Assembly: GCA_016212845.1 (NCBI GenBank)
Contig: JACRDR010000505.1
Span: 1-9,874, forward strand
Length of the DNA stretch: 9,874 nucleotides
Direction: 5' to 3'
From: Elusimicrobiota bacterium
GTDB lineage: Bacteria; Elusimicrobiota; Elusimicrobia; UBA1565; JACRDR01
Both the position numbers and the translations under genes were made by a program. The notes beneath the pieces were generated by a model. The model saw only the letters and a list, made by a program, of their open reading frames with translations, had not been told where the DNA came from and ran no database searches. Below are positions 1 to 5,397 of this stretch, in pieces; positions within the stretch are counted from its first letter, which is position 1, and each line of letters begins with the position of its first letter.

Positions 1-903
1 CCCGAGCGCGAGCACGGCGAGCGCGGCGAATCCCTTGTTCGCGGTCCAAAGTCCTCGCTGGATGCGATAGCCGGTATAGGCTCCGACCGCCGACATCAGT
101 AGCGCGATGGGAGCGGCCATCGCGATGCAGAACGCCCCCTCGATCGCGACGATCAGCAGCGCGGCGCCGAGGATCGCGGTCGACGTGAGCGCGACGGTCA
201 GGCACTCCCTCAGCCCGCGCTCCCGGTGGAATCCGTACAGCAGAGCCGCGCCGAGTCCCTGGCAGAACGGCAGTCCGACGAAGAGTCCGTAGCCGTAGAC
301 CTGGAAGGCCGAAATCGAGAGTACCGTGGCCAGGAGGGCGGCTCCCGCGGTGAGAACGATCGCGGCGAACGCGGCGCCGACGGGCTGCTCCGGGAGCCAG
401 CGCGCCAATCCCATGGGCCGTTCGTCGACGCGCACGACGCCCTGGCTCTCGGGCACGGTCGCGAGCACGAGGAAGAAGAGCAGGTTGACGGCGGGTACCG
501 GGAAGAGGGCGACGAGCCACAGCGGCAGGCCCGCCGAACGCAGCCTTTTCAGCGTCAGAGCCGCGCCCGCCCACAGAAACGGCAGCGCGATCGCCGACAG
601 CCAGATGAAAATGGAGCGCGCCTGCGGCTCTCCGCCGAGCGCCGCGCCGTAGCCGGGCGCCAGATAATGGAGCGCGGTCCAATGTCCTTTGAAGCCGATG
701 ACGACGAGCGCGCGGTCGAGGTTCAGCTTCAGCGAAAAGAGCAGGAGGCCCCACGCGAGGTACTGCCCTCGCGTGACGTTGCCCGAGAGCGTCCACAGGT
801 CGGGGACGTGCAGCTTCGGCAGTCCGGATTTCGGGTTCGCCTCGTTGATCCAGCCCACGGTGAGCGCCGCGAGCGCCAAGAGGAACAGCGCGATCTCCGC
901 CAC
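1..903 (-). CDS. Polytopic membrane protein, DUF805-like N-terminal half (partial, 3' end outside window)
   Basis: The frame is open from a GTG at 903 to the window edge, giving 301 residues without a stop. It encodes a hydrophobic inner-membrane protein. Likely membrane segments lie near residues 3-18, 48-70, 97-117, 126-150, 175-198, 203-223, 237-258, 260-275 and from 291 on. Residues 39-155 resemble DUF805: an LSGNVTRGQYLAWG stretch (39-52; compare the family's SGRxxRxxYW), then LKRLRSAGLPLWL (118-130) before the P-x-x-x-x-L-L-F hairpin, matching the family's RRLHDxGxSGWW loop. About 145 further residues with more membrane segments follow, so it is longer than a typical DUF805 protein. The function of DUF805 is not known. 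GTG at 903 is chosen because a TATAAT hexamer lies six bases upstream and no ATG is nearby. The gene diverges from the phosphatase gene. The membrane call is firm; the family assignment is a motif-level reading from memory. Confidence 0.8.
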   Translation of the reverse strand, partial: MAEIALFLLALAALTVGWINEANPKSGLPKLHVPDLWTLSGNVTRGQYLAWGLLLFSLKLNLDRALVVIGFKGHWTALHYLAPGYGAALGGEPQARSIFIWLSAIALPFLWAGAALTLKRLRSAGLPLWLVALFPVPAVNLLFFLVLATVPESQGVVRVDERPMGLARWLPEQPVGAAFAAIVLTAGAALLATVLSISAFQVYGYGLFVGLPFCQGLGAALLYGFHRERGLRECLTVALTSTAILGAALLIVAIEGAFCIAMAAPIALLMSAVGAYTGYRIQRGLWTANKGFAALAVLALG

Positions 904-909
904 GCGCGG

Positions 910-915
910 ATTATA
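910..915 (-). promoter_or_regulatory. -10-like TATAAT, possible leaderless promoter for the membrane protein
   Basis: On the minus strand a perfect TATAAT is followed by six bases (CCGCGC) and then the GTG start at 903. Transcription would therefore begin at or next to the start codon. No Shine-Dalgarno sequence exists there. No consensus -35 is visible; the hexamer 17 bases upstream reads AGCGCG (933-938). The site lies in a short AT-rich island shared with the divergent phosphatase gene. Confidence 0.5.
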
Positions 916-925
916 GAGGATTTGG

Positions 926-931
926 TAAGAT
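926..931 (+). promoter_or_regulatory. -10-like TAAGAT upstream of the phosphatase gene
   Basis: TAAGAT lies nine bases before the ATG at 941, so a transcript starting 6-8 bases downstream would have a leader of only one to three bases. There is no Shine-Dalgarno sequence in the 932-940 gap (GCGCGCTCG). The AT-rich island 910-931 also offers TTATAG at 911-916 as an alternative -10. No clear -35 is seen. Confidence 0.4.
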
Positions 932-940
932 GCGCGCTCG

Positions 941-1543
941 ATGCTTCCGGTCCGGCTCGCGCTGCTCGCGGTTCTTTCCGCCGTCGCTCAGCCCGCGCTT
1001 CCCCCCGTCTCCGAGGAGCTCGCCACGATCGGGGACCGCGCCCGCTGGATCTCGTTCGACGAGGACTCCGACGAGGACAGCTTCGACATCGACGGGCCCG
1101 AGGCGCTCCCCAACTTTCACATGGTGCACCCGGGGCTCTATCGCTCCGGCCAGCCGAACCGCGAGGGACTCGCGCAATTGCGCGCGCTCGGCGTGAAGAC
1201 GATCGTTTCCCTGCGCAACCGGATCTCGAAGGAAGAGAGAGAGGAAGCCGAGCGGCTTGGGATGACGGTCCACCACGTTTCGATGAGCGGGATCGTGTCG
1301 CCGAAGTTCAAGGACCTCGACCGCGTCTTGTCCATCATCGAGGACCCGGCGAATCAGCCGGCGCTCGTCCATTGCCGCCGGGGCCGGGACCGGACGGGGA
1401 CCGCGGTCGCGGCCCAGCGCGTCGTCTCGAAGACGCTCGGCGTGGGAGCCGCCGCCGACGAGGCGCACCGCTACGGCTGCTGCGTGCCGCTCTTCTTTCC
1501 GCTGAAGCCGTATCTAGCGGCGTACCGACGGCACCGACGCTAG
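941..1543 (+). CDS. Exported Cys-based (dual-specificity/tyrosine-type) phosphatase
   Basis: The gene encodes 200 residues. The PTP/DSP signature HCRRGRDRTG sits at residues 144-153, giving nucleophile Cys145 and P-loop Arg151 (HCX5R). Upstream, LYRSGQP (67-73) and LGVKTIVSLRNR (83-94) are the usual N-terminal landmarks of the Siw14/DSP-like bacterial subgroup. Residues 1-16 form a signal peptide: a short basic start, a hydrophobic core, then AVA before Gln17. This places the enzyme outside the cytoplasm or membrane-anchored. A very acidic patch (DEDSDEDSFDIDGPE, 40-54) separates signal and domain. I see no clear general-acid Asp in the segment 111-122. The substrate is unknown; such enzymes can act on phosphoproteins, inositol phosphates or polyphosphate esters. 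ATG 941 is the only start after the in-frame stop at 926. The last 30 bases overlap the convergent aminotransferase gene. Confidence 0.88.
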   Translation: MLPVRLALLAVLSAVAQPALPPVSEELATIGDRARWISFDEDSDEDSFDIDGPEALPNFHMVHPGLYRSGQPNREGLAQLRALGVKTIVSLRNRISKEEREEAERLGMTVHHVSMSGIVSPKFKDLDRVLSIIEDPANQPALVHCRRGRDRTGTAVAAQRVVSKTLGVGAAADEAHRYGCCVPLFFPLKPYLAAYRRHRR

Positions 1544-2704
1544 CAGCTCGCGCATCAGTTTCAGCGCCTTCTGGATCTCGGCGATCGAGTTCGCGTAGGA
1601 GAAGCGCAGGTAGCCCTCTCCCCCCGCCCCGAAGCACGTGCCCGAGAGCGCGGCGACGCCCGCCTTGTCCAACAGCAGGTCGGCCAGCTCCTTCGAGGAA
1701 AACCCGGTCGCCTTGATGTTGGGAAAAGCGTAGAACGCGCCTTCGGGGCGCTTGCACGAGACGCCGGGGATGTCGTTGAGCCCGTCGACGATGACGTCCC
1801 GGCGCTTTTTGAACTCCGCCACCATCAGTTCGACGTCCCGCTGAGGCCCTTTCAGCGCCTCGACGCCGGCGATCTGCACGAACGACGGCGCGCAGGAGTG
1901 GCAGTTGGTCGCCAGGCGCGCCATCGCGGCGGTGAGCGTCTTGTTCGCGACGCCGTAGCCCAGCCGCCAACCAGTCATCGCGTACGTCTTCGAGAAGCCG
2001 TCGAGAAGGACGCAGCGCTCCTTCATCCCCGGGTACGACAGGATGGAGCGATGCTCTCCCGAGTACAGCACGCGCGAGTAGATCTCGTCGGAGAGGATGG
2101 TGGCCGCCGGGAACTTCGCGAGCAGCTTCACGATCTTGTCGAGGTGGTCCTCGGTGAGGACTCCGCCGGTCGGGTTCGCGGGCGAGTTCAGGATGACGAG
2201 CTTCGTCTTCCGGTTGAGCAGGCGCTTCAAGTCCGCGGGATCGACGGAGAAGTCGTTTTCCTCCCGGATCGGCAGGCTCACCGGTGTCGCGCCGACGAAG
2301 CGGATCATCGACTCGTAGATGGGGAAGCCCGGATCGGGGAAGATCACCTCGTCGCCGGGCTGGCACAGCGCGAGGATCGTGAAAAAGATGACCGGCTTGC
2401 CGCCGGGCACGAGCAAGACTTCCTCGGGCGAGACCTTGATGCCGCGGGACTTCGCGACGTACTCGGCGACGGCGGCGCGCGCCTCGGGCAGGCCGGCCGA
2501 CGGGCCGTAGTGCGTCCAGCCCTCGTCGAGCGCCTTCTTCGCGCGGTCGCGGATGTTCTTCGGCGTGTCGAAGTCGGGTTCGCCGATCTCCTGGTGGACG
2601 ATCTTGCGGCCTTGGGCTTCGAGCGCGCGGGCGCGCGCGAGCACTTCGAACGCCGTCTCGGTGCCGAGGCGGCTCATGGCGGCGGCGAAGGGAACTTTCG
2701 TCAT
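1514..2704 (-). CDS. Class I/II PLP-dependent aminotransferase (aspartate aminotransferase-like)
   Basis: The gene encodes 396 residues, a normal length for fold-type I aminotransferases of subgroup I-gamma (AspB-like). Visible landmarks are GEPDFDTP (41-48), THYGPSAGLPEAR (64-76), NSPANPTGG (163-171) with Asn167 contacting PLP, SDEIYS (195-200) with Asp196 for the pyridine nitrogen and Tyr199, SKTYAMTGWRLGY (228-240) with Lys229 as the Schiff-base lysine, and YLRFSYA (355-361) with Arg357 for the substrate carboxylate. It should transfer an amino group between an amino acid and a 2-oxo acid in the cytoplasm; aspartate/2-oxoglutarate is the default guess, but specificity cannot be read reliably. 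The start is the ATG overlapping the cinA stop in ATGA, indicating translational coupling as last gene of the DUF3467-cinA operon. Its 3' end overlaps the convergent phosphatase gene. Confidence 0.95.
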   Translation of the reverse strand: MTKVPFAAAMSRLGTETAFEVLARARALEAQGRKIVHQEIGEPDFDTPKNIRDRAKKALDEGWTHYGPSAGLPEARAAVAEYVAKSRGIKVSPEEVLLVPGGKPVIFFTILALCQPGDEVIFPDPGFPIYESMIRFVGATPVSLPIREENDFSVDPADLKRLLNRKTKLVILNSPANPTGGVLTEDHLDKIVKLLAKFPAATILSDEIYSRVLYSGEHRSILSYPGMKERCVLLDGFSKTYAMTGWRLGYGVANKTLTAAMARLATNCHSCAPSFVQIAGVEALKGPQRDVELMVAEFKKRRDVIVDGLNDIPGVSCKRPEGAFYAFPNIKATGFSSKELADLLLDKAGVAALSGTCFGAGGEGYLRFSYANSIAEIQKALKLMRELLASVPSVRR

Positions 2705-3942
2705 AGGGACCTCAGCAGGAGCGTCAGGGCGGCGATCGAGGCGCGGCGCTGCACCGCTTCCCGGTCGCCGGGGAGCAGCATCTTCAGCGCGCGGGTCTTC
2801 GCCCCCTTCATCGAGAGCGCGAACCAGACGAGGCCGACCGGCTTGGCCTTCGTCCCGCCCGCGGGTCCGGCGATTCCGGTGATCGAGACGGTGCAGTCCG
2901 CGCCCCACCGGCGGCGCGCGCCGTCGGCCATGGCCGTCGCGCACTCCGAGCTGACCGCCCCGAAGGTCCGGATCACGTCGGGGTGGACGGCGAGTTCGCG
3001 CAGCGTGGCCGCGTCCGGGTAGCAGACCACGCCGCCCAGGAAGTAGCGCGAGCTTCCGGGGACGCGGGTGAGCCGGCGCGAGACGAGGCCGCCCGTGCAG
3101 GACTCGGCCATCGCGAGCGTCCAGCGCTTGGACAAGAGCTTGCGGCCGACCACGGACTCGAGCGAGTCTTCGTCGGAGCCGAATTGCCACCGGCCGACCA
3201 GCTTGCGCGCGGCGGCGGCCGCGGCGGCGACCTTCTTGTCCGCCTCGCGCTTGGATTTCGCGAGCGCGGTGATGTGAAGGTCGACGAGGCCCGGCTCGGA
3301 GAGGATCGTGAACTCCACTCCGCGCCGTTGGGCCGTTTTATAAAGGGGATCGAGCTTCTCGTCGGCCGCGGACTCGGGGATGCCGCACAGGCGCAGGATC
3401 GTCTTCGACGCCGTGCGGCCGTTCGAGTACGACTTCCGCAGATACGGCGCGACCTGATCGCGCATCATCGGGATCATTTCGGAGCCCGGGCCCGGCAGAA
3501 GGAAGACCGCCTTCTTTCCCCTCACGATCCTCTGTCCCGGAGCGGAGCCGAAGCGGTTGGGCAGCACCGTCGCGCCCTCGACTACCATCGCCTGCCGCTT
3601 GTTCTCGTCGGGCACGCGGCGGCCGTATTTCAGGAAGCGCTTCTTGATGCCCTCGAAGATCTCCGGACGGTACGTGACCCGCAGGCCCAGCGCCTCGGCC
3701 ACGCCTTCTCTAGTGAGGTCGTCGAAGGTGGGCCCGAGTCCGCCGGTGATTAGAAGCACGTCGGCGCGAGCGAACGCGCTTTCGACCGCCTCGCGAATCT
3801 CGGCGACGGAGTCGCCGACGGACGTCTCGCGCCCGATGCTCAGTCCGAGCCCTCTCAGAAACGGCGCGAAGAAGCTCATGTGGGTGTTCACTTTCCCCGA
3901 CAAGAGCTCGGAGCCGACGCAGAGGATCTCGACGCGCGCCAT
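2701..3942 (-). CDS. cinA: CinA: nicotinamide-nucleotide amidohydrolase with N-terminal MoCF-like domain
   Basis: The 413 residues match full-length two-domain CinA. The N-terminal MoCF-like domain (COG1058, reported ADP-ribose pyrophosphatase in other bacteria) shows GSELLSGKVNT (10-20), ITGGLGPTFDDLTREG (65-80) and FLLPGPGSEM (147-156). The C-terminal NMN deamidase domain shows AESCTGG (279-285) with presumed nucleophile Ser281, then GSSRYFLGGVVCY (296-308), GAVSSE (328-333) and SITGIAGPAGGTKAKPVG (353-370). It would recycle NMN to nicotinate mononucleotide in the NAD cycle. One oddity: the usual Y-S-N-E-A-K segment reads YPDAAT (308-313), so the conserved Lys is Thr313, and the following LGV is LAV. 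Alanine-rich linker at 237-247. It starts four bases after the DUF3467 stop, without a strong Shine-Dalgarno sequence, and ends in an ATGA overlap with the aminotransferase, so it is probably translated by coupling. Confidence 0.95.
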   Translation of the reverse strand: MARVEILCVGSELLSGKVNTHMSFFAPFLRGLGLSIGRETSVGDSVAEIREAVESAFARADVLLITGGLGPTFDDLTREGVAEALGLRVTYRPEIFEGIKKRFLKYGRRVPDENKRQAMVVEGATVLPNRFGSAPGQRIVRGKKAVFLLPGPGSEMIPMMRDQVAPYLRKSYSNGRTASKTILRLCGIPESAADEKLDPLYKTAQRRGVEFTILSEPGLVDLHITALAKSKREADKKVAAAAAAARKLVGRWQFGSDEDSLESVVGRKLLSKRWTLAMAESCTGGLVSRRLTRVPGSSRYFLGGVVCYPDAATLRELAVHPDVIRTFGAVSSECATAMADGARRRWGADCTVSITGIAGPAGGTKAKPVGLVWFALSMKGAKTRALKMLLPGDREAVQRRASIAALTLLLRSL

Positions 3943-3946
3943 CGTC

Positions 3947-4258
3947 TTACTGGTAGAAGCCGGGGGCCTTGTCCGGGGTCTCGTTGGGCGCGCCGGCGCG
4001 GATCGGGCCGAAACGGGCCTCGTACTTTTCAATGTTGTCCTTGAGCGCCCAAAGCAGCCGCTTGGCGTGCCCGGGGCTGGAGACGATCCGGGAAAGCACC
4101 TTGGCCTTCGGGTTCTGGGGCTGGAGGAAGATGAAATCGAGCACGAACTCGGTCTCCGAGTGCGCGATCAGCGCGAGGTTGCTGTAGACGCCGCGGCTGA
4201 CCGCGTCGTCCACCTCGATCTGGATCTGGGGTTCCTGCGGCGGGGGCTGATTGGACAT
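3947..4258 (-). CDS. DUF3467 family protein
   Basis: A 103-residue protein matching the small DUF3467 family across most of its length: GVYSNLALIAHSETEFVLDF (23-42), FLQPQNPKAKVLSRIVSSPG (44-63) and NIEKYEARFG (75-84). Members are short, soluble, probably all-beta proteins of unknown role, and I do not assign a function. The N terminus is Pro/Gln rich (PPPQEP, 5-10) and the C-terminal 20 residues look flexible. It is the first gene of the minus-strand operon with cinA and the aminotransferase; its TAA is four bases from the cinA ATG. The ATG at 4258 has no Shine-Dalgarno sequence but a TAAGAT hexamer ends six bases upstream, so the message may be leaderless. It diverges from the metallophosphoesterase operon. 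Confidence 0.9.
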   Translation of the reverse strand: MSNQPPPQEPQIQIEVDDAVSRGVYSNLALIAHSETEFVLDFIFLQPQNPKAKVLSRIVSSPGHAKRLLWALKDNIEKYEARFGPIRAGAPNETPDKAPGFYQ

Positions 4259-4264
4259 GGACCG

Positions 4265-4270
4265 ATCTTA
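4265..4270 (-). promoter_or_regulatory. -10-like TAAGAT, possible leaderless promoter for the DUF3467-cinA-aminotransferase operon
   Basis: On the minus strand GTTTTTGTAAGAT is followed by CGGTCC and the ATG at 4258. The hexamer-to-start distance, six bases, is the same as at the membrane-protein gene (910-915). The T-run just upstream helps the region stand out from the GC-rich background. The hexamer 17 bases further upstream is AGCGCG (4288-4293), not a consensus -35. Confidence 0.45.
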
Positions 4271-4292
4271 CAAAAACGTCCCGCGGCCGCGC

Positions 4293-4322
4293 TTGCCCCG
4301 ATGCGAGGGCTTATTGCAGAAT
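4293..4322 (+). promoter_or_regulatory. Possible sigma70-type promoter for the metallophosphoesterase-sugar kinase operon
   Basis: TTGCCC (4293-4298) and CAGAAT (4317-4322) are separated by 18 bases, each matching four of six consensus positions, including the important A2 and T6 of the -10. A start near 4329 would leave a leader of about 14 bases carrying the GGGAGG site of the small ORF at 4343. It is back-to-back with the DUF3467 promoter. Weak call from pattern only. Confidence 0.3.
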
Positions 4323-4342
4323 CGCGCTTGCGGGAGGCGGCG

Positions 4343-4396
4343 ATGGGCCGGAAAGCGAAAATCGATCCCAAGGTTCGCGACGAGGTGACGCGATGA
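4343..4396 (+). CDS. 17-codon small ORF upstream of and overlapping the metallophosphoesterase gene
   Basis: ATG at 4343 follows GGGAGG (4332-4337) with a five-base gap, the best-looking Shine-Dalgarno arrangement in the window. The frame encodes MGRKAKIDPKVRDEVTR, a basic and charged peptide, and ends in TGA at 4394-4396, overlapping the ATG at 4393 as ATGA. Its last codons contain GAGGTGA (4382-4388), an independent Shine-Dalgarno site for the next gene. It could be a leader or coupling peptide, or a chance ORF whose first Shine-Dalgarno site is coincidental. No homologue recognised. Confidence 0.4.
   Translation: MGRKAKIDPKVRDEVTR
4382..4388 (+). promoter_or_regulatory. Strong Shine-Dalgarno site deciding the metallophosphoesterase start
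   Basis: GAGGTGA is complementary to seven consecutive bases of the usual 16S rRNA 3' tail and lies four bases before the ATG at 4393. It supports that start over any upstream one and is embedded in the 3' end of the 17-codon ORF. Confidence 0.6.
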
Positions 4397-5397
4397 TCCT
4401 GCCGGCCGCGCTGGCGCTGGCCGTTTGGGCGGCCGAGCCCGCGGCGTGGCCGCCCGTGCCTCCGGGATTCTCTCGTCCGGACTCGCCGCTGTTTTCGACT
4501 CTCGCCAAGCCCGAGCCGCCGACGGAGGATCTCCTGGCCGCCGGGGCGCGCTGGTCGAACGCCGCGCAGGCCGGGCGGATTCTTCCAGTCGCGCGGGACT
4601 CGACGTTTAAGATCGCGGTCATCGGCGACGCCGAGCCGGGCCGCTTCTCCTGGGAGCGGATCTTCTCGCCGGGCAAAGACGCCTTCGCCCGCCAGCTCGC
4701 CTCCATCCAGTCCGGGGCCGCGAAAGTCGTCGTGCAGCTCGGCGACTTCGTCAGTCGCGGCACCGTGGACAACTATCGCGCGCACGTCCGGTTCCTCGAC
4801 GAGCGCGTCCGCGTGCCGCTCCTGACGGTGCAGGGCAACCACGACCGCTCGCGGCCCAACGGCTCCGGCGACAAGAGCCTCTATCGCGCGGTCTTCGGTC
4901 CCGGCGATTCGTACGCCGACGTCGGCGGCTGGCGGCTCGTGCTCGTCGATACCGCGGACCGGCGCCTGCGGCCGGAGCAGCTCGCTTGGCTGGAAACCGC
5001 CCTGAGCGGGGCCGAACGCTCGCTGATCTTCATGCACGTTCCTCCCGCGTTTCTGAAAGGCCGGATCGTCGCGGAGGAGTTTCAGGACATGGGCGCGGAT
5101 CCGGAGGGCTATCACCCGTTCGAGGCGTTCTTCGAGGAGGGCAGCCGGGAATTCGGCGAGCTCGCTTCCAGGCACCGCGTCGCCCGGGTTTACGTCGCGC
5201 ACATCCACGCGTTCGGTCACGCGCGCCATCTGGGCGTGCCGTACGTGCTGAGCGGCGGAGGCGGCTCGCCGCTGTATCCGCTGCCGCCCGGCTGGCCCGC
5301 GCGATTCGCCCACTATATCGACGCCGAGCTCTCCCCCTCCGGCGTCCGTGAGACCGTCCGCAAGCTCGACGGCTCCTCCTTCGAGCTGAACCCTTGA
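4393..5397 (+). CDS. Exported calcineurin-like metallophosphoesterase
   Basis: The gene encodes 334 residues. The dinuclear-metal motifs of the calcineurin-like superfamily appear in order: IGDAEPG (77-83, Asp79), QLGDFVSRG (115-123, Asp118), GNHDR (148-152, Asn149 and His150), MHVPP (214-218, His215) and AHIHAFGH (269-276, His270 and His272). The first motif is GDAE, without the DxH histidine of many members and closer to the GDxG form of purple acid phosphatases. Residues 1-14 look like a short signal peptide (hydrophobic, Ala-rich), so the enzyme is probably periplasmic or surface-exposed; a Pro-rich segment (15-45) precedes the domain. It should hydrolyse a phosphomono- or diester; the substrate is unknown. 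The start has a strong Shine-Dalgarno site at 4382-4388, and the stop overlaps the TTG of the sugar kinase gene. Confidence 0.9.
   Translation: MILPAALALAVWAAEPAAWPPVPPGFSRPDSPLFSTLAKPEPPTEDLLAAGARWSNAAQAGRILPVARDSTFKIAVIGDAEPGRFSWERIFSPGKDAFARQLASIQSGAAKVVVQLGDFVSRGTVDNYRAHVRFLDERVRVPLLTVQGNHDRSRPNGSGDKSLYRAVFGPGDSYADVGGWRLVLVDTADRRLRPEQLAWLETALSGAERSLIFMHVPPAFLKGRIVAEEFQDMGADPEGYHPFEAFFEEGSREFGELASRHRVARVYVAHIHAFGHARHLGVPYVLSGGGGSPLYPLPPGWPARFAHYIDAELSPSGVRETVRKLDGSSFELNP

Noticed and set aside
911..1468. Minus-strand open frame opposite the phosphatase gene
   Set aside because: It has no recognisable motif, while the opposite strand carries a signal peptide and the HCX5R motif.
226..1716. 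Long plus-strand open frame (496 codons) over the membrane-protein and phosphatase genes
   Set aside because: It is Arg/Glu/Gly-rich low-complexity sequence with no domain, antisense to a good membrane protein and out of frame with the phosphatase; typical of GC-rich antisense frames.
1898..3022. Plus-strand open frame opposite the aminotransferase and cinA genes
   Set aside because: Its composition is compositional shadow (Arg, Asp, Glu, Val), and both opposing genes have full sets of conserved motifs.
2705..3190. N-terminal extension of the aminotransferase into cinA
   Set aside because: It is an out-of-frame reading of the CinA C-terminal domain; the ATG at 2704 gives normal family length.
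3943..4032. Thirty-residue N-terminal extension of CinA
   Set aside because: The extension is Pro/Arg/Thr-rich and lies inside the DUF3467 gene; MARVEIL at 3942 is the usual CinA N terminus.
4168..5313. Minus-strand 381-codon open frame opposite the metallophosphoesterase
   Set aside because: Arg-rich translation without domain features; its end also runs through the DUF3467 coding region in another frame.
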